Assembly (NCBI GenBank): GCA_963809695.1
Contig: CAWEKI010000010.1
Location: 186,001-250,000 of the forward strand
Direction of reading: 5' to 3'
Length of the DNA stretch: 64,000 bases
Source: JAGDMJ01 sp963809695
GTDB lineage: Bacteria > Bacteroidota > Ignavibacteria > UBA10030 > UBA6906
Part shown: positions 17,823 through 26,136 of the stretch, piece after piece
How the letters are laid out: each line of letters begins with the position of its first letter
Position numbering within the stretch: the stretch's first letter is position 1
Translations under genes and position numbers: made by a program
Notes under the pieces: generated by a model
What the model saw: the letters and a program-made list of their open reading frames with translations, nothing else
Told to the model about the DNA's origin: nothing
Database searches by the model: none

Positions 17823-18494
17823 CTATTTTTTGAACCCGAACACGACCAGCTTTGTTCTGCTGGGACTAGCGTTCTCAAGTGCTTGCAGGCCGGATGCAAA
17901 CCATTGGTACCCCCCTTTTTTGATCGCCACTTTTGTCTTGGCTCCGTCTGGTCCGACAAGCACCAGGCTGCCAGCCTCGGGCGCATATACAAGTCGGTCC
18001 AGGCAGTAATGCATGCTGGCGGCGTCCTTTGGCTGCAATGTCAGCTCAAACACCTTTGCCATGTCCCGGTCAAAGATCACCCTGGTGTTGTTCGGGTTTG
18101 CAGTTGCCATGTCTACCCCCGTGCCATTTGCGGGAGGGAGTGGTGCATCCAGGCGCTCGACGATGAGGAATCGTGCAATCCCTTTGCCAGCATTCTCTTC
18201 CGCATGCAAAGCAGCAGGATGAAAATGTACATCCCCGGCTTTGCGCTTCTCTTCTGTGGTCCTGTTTTCCCAATGGTAGAGGAGCCTATAGTCGTTTAAA
18301 CTGTAGATGATGCGGTTTCCTCCATGATGGGGAGGCAGTTTCTCTCCCGGCAGAATTGACGCTTCAAAGACCTTGACGAACTGGTTTTCAAACACCAGCT
18401 TTTCCTGCTTTGGGACTTCCGACTGAGTGAAGAGGGGAGACGAAAGAAGGATCACGCCGGCGACAAGAACAACGATCACGGGAAGTGGTCTCAT
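17823..18494 (-). CDS. Periplasmic cupin-like protein with two repeats
   Basis: A 223-aa protein with an N-terminal signal peptide (residues 1-24) and two similar halves, each opening with (V/A)KVFE followed by a cupin-like strand set. The first half has HHGG and HFHPAALHAEE, which could bind a metal. The second half (VFELTLQPKDAASMHYC) keeps fewer histidines. The start at 18494 is supported by GGAGG five bases upstream. It lies 245 bases from the heparinase gene on the same strand, with no recognisable signal between. Similar two-repeat cupin-like proteins are annotated as cytoplasmic or periplasmic with no known activity, so no reaction is assigned. Confidence 0.6.
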   Translation of the reverse strand: MRPLPVIVVLVAGVILLSSPLFTQSEVPKQEKLVFENQFVKVFEASILPGEKLPPHHGGNRIIYSLNDYRLLYHWENRTTEEKRKAGDVHFHPAALHAEENAGKGIARFLIVERLDAPLPPANGTGVDMATANPNNTRVIFDRDMAKVFELTLQPKDAASMHYCLDRLVYAPEAGSLVLVGPDGAKTKVAIKKGGYQWFASGLQALENASPSRTKLVVFGFKK

Positions 18495-18702
18495 GACAAC
18501 CTCCGCTTAGTGGTAGGTATACCAATGTTCAGGAAAAGCTTTGACAAAATCAAGGTCGCTGATGAATGAACTCTCATAAGTGTCCAGGGCCAGCCTTGTT
18601 GTTTCTCCTCGTCACTTTTCCTACTTTGGCACCACACGTGGTCCTTCGAAGAGCAGGATCTCCACTGTGGCGGCCAGAATTCTCATCCTGGAGCTTATTC
18701 CT

Positions 18703-21036
18703 ATGACACCATACAGACTGTGGCTGTTCATTCTCCTTGCCCTGGCGGGCACAGCAATGGCACAACAGGCAAGACATCTACGGGATTATGTGAACCCGTT
18801 CATCGGGACGGACGATATGGGACACTGTTTTCCGGGAGCCGCCCTCCCATTTGGAATGGTGCAGCTCAGTCCGGAAACCGATACCATCATGTACAGCTAT
18901 GGCAAGGGATACAATCCAGAGGTCTATCGGTATTGCTCAGGGTATCAGTACGACGACAGCACGATCGTCGGGTTCAGTCATACGCATTTCAACGGAACGG
19001 GGCACTCCGATCTGGGAGATATTCTCCTGATGCCCACGGTGGGTGAACTCAGGCTGAACCCGGGCACGCGGGACCAACAAGAAAGTGGATATCGGTCGGT
19101 CTTCAGTCATCGGACGGAAGAGGCACATCCCGGCTACTATGCCGTCACACTTCAGACATATGGCATTCGGGCCGAGCTCACCGCGACGCAGCGCGTGGGT
19201 GTCCACCGCTACAGATTCCCCCGGAGCGACTCCGCCCACATCATTCTTGACCTGACGTCAGGCGTCTACAATTATGACGGGAAGACGGTCTGGTCATTTG
19301 TCCGCGTGGAAAACGATACGCTGATCACAGGATTCCGCCAAACCAACGGATGGGCCAGGACGCGCTACATTTTCTTTGCGATGGCCTTTTCCAGGCCGAT
19401 ACGATCGTACGGCCTTCGGAACGACGAACAGATGGTGTACAGAGGGTTCTGGAGGAAATGGAATGAGAATGTTAACTTCCCGGAACGGGCCGGACATCGG
19501 GTCAAAGCTTTCTTTGATTTCAAAACCAGGGAAGGGGAGGAAATCCTTGTGAAATGCGCCTTGTCGGGCGTGAGCACAGAAGGGGCACTGCGAAATCTTG
19601 CCGCTGAAGCCCCGGGCTGGGATTTCGAGGGCGTCCGACGCAAAGCCGAACGGCGCTGGGAGGAGGAGCTTTCAAAAGTCACGATAAGGGCGGACAACAA
19701 CCGCATGGTCAATTTCTACACGGCGATGTACCACGCCTTTCTGAGCCCGATCGTTTTTTCTGACGTCGATGGCGCGTATCGCGGGTTGGACCAAAACATC
19801 CATCGCTCAACAACGACGAACTACACCATCTTTTCATTGTGGGACACATACCGGGCTCTTCACCCGTTGTTCACCATTGTCCAGCCTGGGCGGACCGGTG
19901 ACATGGTGAATTCGCTCCTGGCGCACTACGAACAGAGCGTTCACAGGATCCTGCCCGTCTGGTCGCACTACGCAAATGAAAACTGGTGCATGATCGGGTA
20001 TCACAGCGTCTCAGTGATCGCGGATGCGTTTATGAAGGGCATTCGCGGTTTTGATGAAACGAAGGCGCTTGCCGCAGCTGTTGCGAGCGCGACCTATGAT
20101 CGATACGATGGAATTGGCGAATACAGGAAGCGGGGGTATGTGCCCGAAGACCTGAGTTCGAATTCCGCTTCCAAGACCCTCGAGTATTCGTATGACGACT
20201 GGGCGATCGCCCGAATGGCCGAGAGGCTCGGGAACAGATCCGTTGCCCTCGAGTTCTATGGCCGGGCAGCTTCGTACAAGTCCATCTTCGATACGGCCAC
20301 AGGGTTCATGCGAGCGAGAAACTCGGATGGCAGCTGGAAAACTCCCTTTGATCCTCTGAGCACCCTTGGCCAGGGGTACATCGAGGGGAATGCCTGGAAC
20401 TACTCCCTGTATGTGCCGCATGATATTGCCGGCTTTGTCCGGCTGCTTGGAGGGAAGGAAAAACTCGTTGCATGGCTGGATTCATTGTTCACCATGGCAG
20501 TCCCGGACAAGTACTTCCAGGAGAGCGAAGATGTTACGCGTGCCGGGGTCATTGGAAATTACGTGCATGGCAACGAACCGAGCCATCACATCCCATATTT
20601 GTACTCCTATGCGGGCCAGCCATGGAAGACACAGGAGAGAATCCACCAGATCGTTGACACCATGTACAGGAACAGCCCGGATGGCTTGTGCGGAAACGAT
20701 GACTGCGGGCAGATGTCGGCCTGGTATATCTTTTCCTGCCTTGGATTCTATCCTGTCTGTCCGGGAAGCTCGGAGTATGTGATTGGGAGCCCGTGCGTCA
20801 GGGAAGCCACGATAAAAGTTGGCAACGGAAAGAAGCTGAGGATAGCAGCCGACAAAATCTCGGCGGCGAGTATCTATGTCGGTGACTGCCTCTTAAATGG
20901 GAAAAAGATAAAGCGTTGCTACCTTACGCACGAGCAGATTATCAGGGGAGGGGAGCTGCGGTTTGTGATGAGGCCCGTGCCGAACAGAGCGTGGGGCACG
21001 TCTGAGCTTGATGTCCCATCGTCAATGTCGCGATAG
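18703..21036 (+). CDS. GH92 family alpha-mannosidase
   Basis: A 777-aa secreted enzyme from ATG 18703. The frame opens 41 codons upstream, but this ATG follows GGAG by nine bases and starts a good signal peptide ending AMAQQ. GH92 motifs run in order: YVNPFIGT, GTGHSDLGDILLMP, ENWCMIGYHS, GNEPSHHIPYLY and GNDDCGQMSAWYIFSCLGFYPVCPGS. Together they carry the calcium-binding and catalytic acid/base residues of these exo-alpha-mannosidases. Length agrees with the family. The product would release mannose in the periplasm or at the surface, which may feed the AGE epimerase and sugar porter encoded at 3-6 kb. Linkage specificity (alpha-1,2, 1,3 or 1,4) cannot be read. Confidence 0.92.
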   Translation: MTPYRLWLFILLALAGTAMAQQARHLRDYVNPFIGTDDMGHCFPGAALPFGMVQLSPETDTIMYSYGKGYNPEVYRYCSGYQYDDSTIVGFSHTHFNGTGHSDLGDILLMPTVGELRLNPGTRDQQESGYRSVFSHRTEEAHPGYYAVTLQTYGIRAELTATQRVGVHRYRFPRSDSAHIILDLTSGVYNYDGKTVWSFVRVENDTLITGFRQTNGWARTRYIFFAMAFSRPIRSYGLRNDEQMVYRGFWRKWNENVNFPERAGHRVKAFFDFKTREGEEILVKCALSGVSTEGALRNLAAEAPGWDFEGVRRKAERRWEEELSKVTIRADNNRMVNFYTAMYHAFLSPIVFSDVDGAYRGLDQNIHRSTTTNYTIFSLWDTYRALHPLFTIVQPGRTGDMVNSLLAHYEQSVHRILPVWSHYANENWCMIGYHSVSVIADAFMKGIRGFDETKALAAAVASATYDRYDGIGEYRKRGYVPEDLSSNSASKTLEYSYDDWAIARMAERLGNRSVALEFYGRAASYKSIFDTATGFMRARNSDGSWKTPFDPLSTLGQGYIEGNAWNYSLYVPHDIAGFVRLLGGKEKLVAWLDSLFTMAVPDKYFQESEDVTRAGVIGNYVHGNEPSHHIPYLYSYAGQPWKTQERIHQIVDTMYRNSPDGLCGNDDCGQMSAWYIFSCLGFYPVCPGSSEYVIGSPCVREATIKVGNGKKLRIAADKISAASIYVGDCLLNGKKIKRCYLTHEQIIRGGELRFVMRPVPNRAWGTSELDVPSSMSR

Positions 21037-21567
21037 GTACGGCATCCGCCGATCCGGAACCGCCGCAGAAACACCCGGCCTTGCGCCGGAAGAGCTCTCA
21101 TTTTTACAACGAGATTACCACCTGGTCGTTAGCAAATGACGTTGTATACGACCGCAATGACGCTGAAGCCGGTCCCCGGGTGACCTGTCCGTTGGTCGCA
21201 TATTGCGCCCCATGGCAGGGACAGGTGTATTGGACAAGTGCGGCGGACCCTACGGCTGCGTTAATTGTGGGAAGGGACATCAGCCGGATTGTTAGGCTGT
21301 GAGCAGCTCTGAAGTATCGAGCCCAAAATGCCGCCCATTGCAGCGATGGAAGTCACCTGGCATGCTTTCAGACAGAAGAGGGTGTTGCATCACATCGACC
21401 CGACCATGCCATGAACGCGCGAACCAGAGTGAAAGCGGTATCAAAGCAAATCGCTGCGATGCACCCGAAGATGTGAGGGAATCGTCGTAGCACGGAAGGC
21501 ATTTCCGTGTACTGTACTAACACGCAGAATTGTTTACTTGTTGCACGCACAATACCTCTTTTTTCCT
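21037..21567. other. Intergenic region, no gene seen
   Basis: About 530 bases after the GH92 gene. Short frames occur on both strands, but none has a ribosome-binding site together with a recognisable protein. No hairpin with a T-run and no repeat was found by eye. It may be decayed coding sequence. Confidence 0.4.
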
Positions 21568-21597
21568 TTGAATTGGGCGAATAAAAGCCGATATTAT
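21568..21597 (+). promoter_or_regulatory. Candidate sigma-70-type promoter
   Basis: TTGAAT (21568-21573), an 18-base spacer and TATTAT (21592-21597) lie about 42 bases before the ATG of the 603-aa gene. The spacing is acceptable and the -10 is good, but -35 has one mismatch. Inferred from sequence only. Confidence 0.5.
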
Positions 21598-21639
21598 ATG
21601 TTTAGGTCGAGCAGGACCTCAACTCAGTAAAGGAGCTTG

Positions 21640-23448
21640 ATGGACAAAAGGAAAGTCCATTCTTTTCACATCCCCGTGCTGGGGCTGGCATTCTCCATTG
21701 ACACCCCGATCCGGGTTGCCAGGTTCGGGATATCATCAGTGGTGTCACTTGTGGACGACGTTCTGATGGAGGACATGCGGCGCCACTATGCGTCTCTCTA
21801 CGGCGAAGCTTACGTAGCGATCAGCGCTCAGGAGGAGGACTACCGCGCCAGGCGGATTACCGCCTATCTTAATCTCATTCGCCGAATCGTTCAACGCCAA
21901 ACCGAGCACCTGAAGAGTTCGTCGTTTGAGCCAGGAAGCGACATCGTGAAGTATTTTGAAATGCTCGCCGATCGATCTCCGCTCAAAAGCCTCTACTGTC
22001 GCATGGCACAAACGGATGATGCGGACCTGCGTTCCGTGCTGCAGGATGAGCTGCGGAGCAAGATCCTTCCCGGCGCAATCGACGTGAACATCATGACCAA
22101 GCTTGACAAGACGAACAACAGAAAAGGTCAACAACTTCACCCTGAGTATTCCGATGCGCTCGCGGCGCTTCGCGGCTTCCTCCGCAGCGACCTCGATTCC
22201 GCAGTGGTGCTCTCTGCCGGGATGAATCCTCGCCTCTATGCATACATGGGCAGCTGCTCCGAATTCTTACCTGACCCCCAGGGAACACTTCGCAAGAAGA
22301 TCATCTTGAAAGTGAGTGATTTCCGTTCCGCCTTGATCCAGGGGAAAGTCCTCGCCAGGAAAGGACTCTGGGTATCGGAATTCCGAATCGAGTCCGGCCT
22401 CAATTGCGGAGGACACGCCTTTGCGACCGGCGGCACGCTGATCGGGCCAATTTTGGAGGAATTCAAAGCCAGGCGGGAATCCCTCGTGAAGGAACTGTAT
22501 GCGATGTATCGGGCAAACCTTCTGCAAAAGGGGTTTGATGTCCCCGAGAAGGCCTGCGAGGTGCGGGTGACGGTTCAGGGAGGGATCGGGACGGCAAAAG
22601 AGGACGTTTTCCTACACAGACACTTCGGCATCGATGGAACTGGCTGGGGTTCCCCGTTCCTGCTTGTCCCGGAAGCAACCAACGTCGAACGCGAGACCAG
22701 AAATATGCTTGCAGCAGCCCGGCCGGAGGATTTTTACCTCAGCGACGCGTCCCCGATGGGTATTCCGTTCAACAATCTTCGTGGCACGTCGAGCGAACGA
22801 GAAACCCGCGAACGTGCAGCAGATGGCAGGCCGGGAAGCCCGTGTACAAAAAAATATCTTGTATCGAACACGGAGTTCACCGAACAGCCGATATGTACGG
22901 CATCACGGGAGTACCAAAGGCTGAAAACACTGCAGCTCCAGACCCAGGACCTCCCGCCAGAGGAACTGGAGCGTAAGATGGAAAAAGTGTATGAGAAGGC
23001 CTGCCTGTGCGAGGGACTGTCGGCGTCAGTGCAGAACGAGAGAAGCGGCAATGCACAACGGAAGAAGCAGGCGGTCGCCATATGTCCCGGCCCGAACCTT
23101 GCATTCTTCTCCCGGATCGCTTCACTTGAGGAGATGGTCGGGCACATCTATGGTCGAGTACACGGGCTTGTTGCCCATGACAGACCAAGCATGTTCGTCA
23201 ACGAACTCCGTCTCTACGTCCACTACCTCGAGGCAGAAATACAAAAACGCTTGGAGTCGTTGTCGGACAGTGATGCACGCTATTTCGAGAAATTCAGGAC
23301 AAATCTTCAGGAAGGAATTGCGTATTATCGGGCGTTAATCCCCAGGATGGCAGAAGAGACAGAGCGGTATCGGGAGCTCATGCAGGGGGAGATTGCTGCA
23401 TTGGAGGAGGAGCTCATGAGCATCGCCGTACCTTGCTCTCAGGCTTGA
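21640..23448 (+). CDS. Conserved 603-aa protein of unknown function, possible FMN/TIM-barrel enzyme
   Basis: A cytosolic protein of about 602 aa with no signal peptide, starting at ATG 21640 (AGGAG four bases before); TTG 21637 is less likely. The middle region has ESGLNCGGHAFATGG, VQGGIGTAKEDVFLHRHFGIDG, TGWGSPFLLVPEATNV and DASPMGIPFNNL. These Gly-rich loops resemble the phosphate-binding turns of FMN-dependent TIM-barrel oxidoreductases such as nitronate monooxygenases. The C-terminal third holds several Cys (ACLCEGL, AICPGPN) and a helical tail. I recall homologues in Bacteroidetes labelled only as hypothetical. The gene is a single transcription unit by spacing. Enzymatic nature is an inference. 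Confidence 0.75.
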   Translation: MDKRKVHSFHIPVLGLAFSIDTPIRVARFGISSVVSLVDDVLMEDMRRHYASLYGEAYVAISAQEEDYRARRITAYLNLIRRIVQRQTEHLKSSSFEPGSDIVKYFEMLADRSPLKSLYCRMAQTDDADLRSVLQDELRSKILPGAIDVNIMTKLDKTNNRKGQQLHPEYSDALAALRGFLRSDLDSAVVLSAGMNPRLYAYMGSCSEFLPDPQGTLRKKIILKVSDFRSALIQGKVLARKGLWVSEFRIESGLNCGGHAFATGGTLIGPILEEFKARRESLVKELYAMYRANLLQKGFDVPEKACEVRVTVQGGIGTAKEDVFLHRHFGIDGTGWGSPFLLVPEATNVERETRNMLAAARPEDFYLSDASPMGIPFNNLRGTSSERETRERAADGRPGSPCTKKYLVSNTEFTEQPICTASREYQRLKTLQLQTQDLPPEELERKMEKVYEKACLCEGLSASVQNERSGNAQRKKQAVAICPGPNLAFFSRIASLEEMVGHIYGRVHGLVAHDRPSMFVNELRLYVHYLEAEIQKRLESLSDSDARYFEKFRTNLQEGIAYYRALIPRMAEETERYRELMQGEIAALEEELMSIAVPCSQA

Positions 23449-23564
23449 GTTCCCTGGCACCTTATCCCTCTCCCCAAACCGCGCAGAAGAAAAGGTAAAG
23501 TGGATTTTCATACCAGGAGTCTGCAGTTGTCGAATCCATAGGTCTTTTTCAGGCTCAAAAGCAA

Positions 23565-23589
23565 ACAGACCGTGAAGCGAACGGTCTGT
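23565..23589 (+). terminator. Perfect 9-bp hairpin after the 603-aa gene
   Basis: ACAGACCGT (23565-23573) and ACGGTCTGT (23581-23589) form a perfect stem with a GAAGCGA loop. It lies 117 bases after the stop codon and four bases before the -35 box of the next promoter. No T-run follows, so it could be a terminator working with Rho or a symmetric operator for the adjacent promoter. Confidence 0.45.
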
Positions 23590-23593
23590 GCGC

Positions 23594-23622
23594 TTGACAA
23601 AAGTCTCGCACAATGTTATATT
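23594..23622 (+). promoter_or_regulatory. Consensus sigma-70 promoter TTGACA-17-TATATT
   Basis: TTGACA at 23594-23599, a 17-base spacer and TATATT at 23617-23622. A start near 23629 is expected. It drives the structured leader and probably the lipoprotein/receptor genes that begin at 23874. The same -10 (TATATT) appears at the thrA and aroF promoters in this window. Confidence 0.75.
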
Positions 23623-23628
23623 TGTCAA

Positions 23629-23760
23629 GGGTCGTCAGTAAAGACGTACCACAGGTTCCTCCAAACCGTCCAGTCGCTTTGCGACCGAATAAAGAGATTC
23701 ACAACACGCCAAAGGAAAGGTAGCGCGGAAAAACCTTTGCCAGGAGGTAGGGTTTTTTTT
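23629..23760 (+). ncRNA. Structured leader or small RNA with terminator/antiterminator-like elements
   Basis: About 132 bases between the promoter and a T8 run. AAAAACC (23729-23735) can pair with GGTTTTT (23751-23757) directly at the T-run, giving an intrinsic-terminator-like element. CAAAGG (23710-23715) can instead pair with CCTTTG (23734-23739), using the same CC. CCTCC (23658-23662) can pair with GGAGG (23743-23747), and GTCGC-TTT-GCGAC makes a small hairpin. It matches no riboswitch class I can recognise. It may be a stand-alone small RNA or a leader controlling the operon that starts at 23874. Confidence 0.5.
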
Positions 23761-23873
23761 GCTTTTATGCCTCCCTCTGACATCGACCTATCCCAAACAT
23801 CTGATTTCCAGTCGAGCAATGTGACACGCTTCCGGCACTGTGAATAAGAGTTGTTCCCTTAAAGGCCGAGCCT

Positions 23874-24458
23874 ATGATTTTTTCTACCGCCTGCCGTTCT
23901 TTTCTGCTCCCTTCTGCATTTCTGCTCGTTCTCTCGTTCGCGGGATGCAAGGATTACCCTTACGCCTCACCGATGCCCGGCACACTGGAGGTCAGGCTGA
24001 AGACGATCTCGGCCAACCTCCCGTATGGCCCCGCCAATCTGCTCCCGATGCAGCTGACAGCGTTGCGAGCCGTGCGCACCGATAACGCCAAGCAGGAAAT
24101 CTTTGAGGACGTGCGCGCCATTCGCCGCTACACGGACTCCTACGATGCCTTTTCACAGGAGGCATTTGATTCGACCCTTTTGATCGGGCAGAGCTACGGA
24201 CCTCCAGGTTCGTACATCGGTCTCGACATCACGACGCAGCCATTGGGGGCCGTCATACTTGATGGGTACAGGACCATTCCGATCACTTTTGCGGCGGATG
24301 CGGAGAGCTTCTTGCGCCTGCGAACACCTATCACCGTCGAGGAAGCAAAGACCACGGTCGTCGTGATCTCCTTCAACGTTGATTCTTCGCTCACGCGCGG
24401 GGCCGAGACCTTTCATTATCATCCCAAATTCTTCATCTCTTCATTGCAGACACACTAA
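23874..24458 (+). CDS. Hypothetical lipoprotein, first gene of the secretion cluster
   Basis: A 194-aa protein with a lipoprotein signal peptide (LVLSFAGC, Cys25). The mature part is rich in beta strands (TLEVRLKTI, VVVISFNVDSSLTRG), reminiscent of DUF4382-like or fibrillin-type lipoproteins, but no family is certain. Its TAA overlaps the next ATG (TAATG), so it is coupled to the following lipoprotein gene. It is transcribed behind the leader RNA described at 23629. Confidence 0.65.
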   Translation: MIFSTACRSFLLPSAFLLVLSFAGCKDYPYASPMPGTLEVRLKTISANLPYGPANLLPMQLTALRAVRTDNAKQEIFEDVRAIRRYTDSYDAFSQEAFDSTLLIGQSYGPPGSYIGLDITTQPLGAVILDGYRTIPITFAADAESFLRLRTPITVEEAKTTVVVISFNVDSSLTRGAETFHYHPKFFISSLQTH

Positions 24459-26110
24459 TGTCGAACCGATCACGCGTCCTGGTCGTGCTGCTCGCCCTGG
24501 GCGGGCTTTTCAGTAATTGCAGTGAACCCACAAACCCGGGTGCTCCAATCGGCAACTCACCGCCGCGTACGAGACTGGCAAATCTTCCCATGAACGATCC
24601 CCAGGGGCAGCTTCCTTCCGCGACTCCGTCAGTGACACTCAGCTGGGTGGGGGACGATCCCGATGGATTTGTGACCGCCTTTCGGTATCGGTGGAGTTAT
24701 CAGATCCCTGGGAACGCCACCGTCTATCGTGACTGGACAACCTTGTTGAACGTAAGCATCACGGGAGTGACAATGATCGTGAAGGGCAACCCTGCGGTTG
24801 TTCCCGATGTCTATCACTATTTCGTGACGCTTTCACCCGGTGTGCAGGACAGTGTTGTCAACGTGCTGTACACCGGAGGGTCGGTGCTTGTGGCGGGTGA
24901 CACTGTTTATGGGGCTGATCCGAAGAGCATCATGAACCCGAATGTGGGGATTTTCATCTTCGAATCGGAAGACACCCTGAACCAGCATACCTTCGAGGTC
25001 AAGGCAATGGACAACCTGGGTGCGGAAGACCCCAACCCGGCTTCCGTCATCTTCTGGACCCCCAAGGCGTTGCCGCCGAATACCAGGCTCGTGGCTCCGT
25101 TCCCGCCGGATTCGTCGTTTGTCATTGACAAGGTTACCGATACGTTTCCCGGCCTCAAATTTTATTTTGAAGGGATCGACCTGAAGAGCAAGAAGCTCCA
25201 GTATTCCTGGAGTGTCGATAGTCTGCGCTGGTCGCCGTTCAGTTCTGACCAGGCTGCCATTGTTACAGTCGCGGACATGAAGTTGCCGTATACGGGTCCG
25301 CATACGTTTTACGTGAAGGCACGGAACGACTACAATCTCCAGGATTCGACCCCGGCGAAATACACGTTCACGGCAGTTGTCCCGTCATTTATTGACCCCT
25401 CGCAGCCGCACCGGATTCTCCTCCTGACGTGCACCCGGAATGGCAGCGGCGCACCGGGATTCCCTTCGGTAGCGCAGATCAATGGTTTCTACGGCAATCT
25501 GCTTGACGCGGCAGGAAAGGGGGGCAGTTATGATGTGTGGGCGACCACGACCTTGAGACAGTTCCCGAGCCGCAAGGCTCTCGCCAATTACAATGCCATC
25601 ATCGTCAACAACGATGCCCAGAACGGAGATGTTAACGGAAATCTGAATGCTGCGAATGGCGCGCTCCTCTCCGAATATCTCTCCGTGGGAGGCAAACTCA
25701 TCGTCAGCGCGTGGAAGACGGCGGAAAGATTTGACACAACCTTCGCGAAGGACCGTTTCCACATCCAGAGTTTCAGCGATCCCCGGTATTACAGGATGAA
25801 TACGGCATTTGATTTCGTGGGTGGTCGCGGGCGCCTCGGTTACCCGGACCTCCAAATGGACAGTACCAAAATGCTTGCTGCATGGAACGGCGCGCTCGCC
25901 AACATTCCGTATGTCAGCCCTCGTGGGTTCGCTGAAGTGATCTTTTCCTATGAATCAAAAACCAATTCCGATTGGCAGGGGCGTATCCTCGGGATTCGCT
26001 ACCTGGGCATTACCTACACCGTGGTGTATCTCGGGTTCCCGCTCTTTTATGCCCAGCCTGATGATGCGGCGGCGATTATGCAGAAGGCGTTGCAGGATAT
26101 CGGGGAATAA
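24458..26110 (+). CDS. Large lipoprotein with fibronectin-III-like repeats
   Basis: A 550-aa protein with a lipoprotein signal (GGLFSNC, Cys21). Two or three Fn3/Ig-like modules follow: VTLSWVGDDPDGFVTAFRYRWS, then HTFEVKAMDNLGAEDPNPASV, and LQYSWSVDSLRWSPF. From about residue 310 there is an alpha/beta segment (HRILLLTCTRNGSG, YNAIIVNNDAQ, GGKLIVSAW) that resembles a glutamine-amidotransferase-like Rossmann domain without a visible catalytic triad. It is coupled to the upstream lipoprotein gene, and a TonB-type receptor follows after 26 bases. A cell-surface lipoprotein working with that receptor is likely; the ligand is unknown. Confidence 0.7.
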   Translation: MSNRSRVLVVLLALGGLFSNCSEPTNPGAPIGNSPPRTRLANLPMNDPQGQLPSATPSVTLSWVGDDPDGFVTAFRYRWSYQIPGNATVYRDWTTLLNVSITGVTMIVKGNPAVVPDVYHYFVTLSPGVQDSVVNVLYTGGSVLVAGDTVYGADPKSIMNPNVGIFIFESEDTLNQHTFEVKAMDNLGAEDPNPASVIFWTPKALPPNTRLVAPFPPDSSFVIDKVTDTFPGLKFYFEGIDLKSKKLQYSWSVDSLRWSPFSSDQAAIVTVADMKLPYTGPHTFYVKARNDYNLQDSTPAKYTFTAVVPSFIDPSQPHRILLLTCTRNGSGAPGFPSVAQINGFYGNLLDAAGKGGSYDVWATTTLRQFPSRKALANYNAIIVNNDAQNGDVNGNLNAANGALLSEYLSVGGKLIVSAWKTAERFDTTFAKDRFHIQSFSDPRYYRMNTAFDFVGGRGRLGYPDLQMDSTKMLAAWNGALANIPYVSPRGFAEVIFSYESKTNSDWQGRILGIRYLGITYTVVYLGFPLFYAQPDDAAAIMQKALQDIGE

Positions 26111-26136
26111 GTCATTTACTTGAGGGAGCGGATACA

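Noticed and set aside
21081..21302. 73-codon plus-strand frame in the gap after GH92
   Set aside because: No ribosome-binding site, no recognisable motif, and overlapping frames of similar length on both strands.
23629..23760. Cyclic-di-GMP-I riboswitch or SRP RNA
   Set aside because: GGTAGCGCGG looks slightly like part of each, but the other conserved segments (GACGCAAAGCC, or the GGAA-capped SRP helix with its asymmetric loop) are missing.
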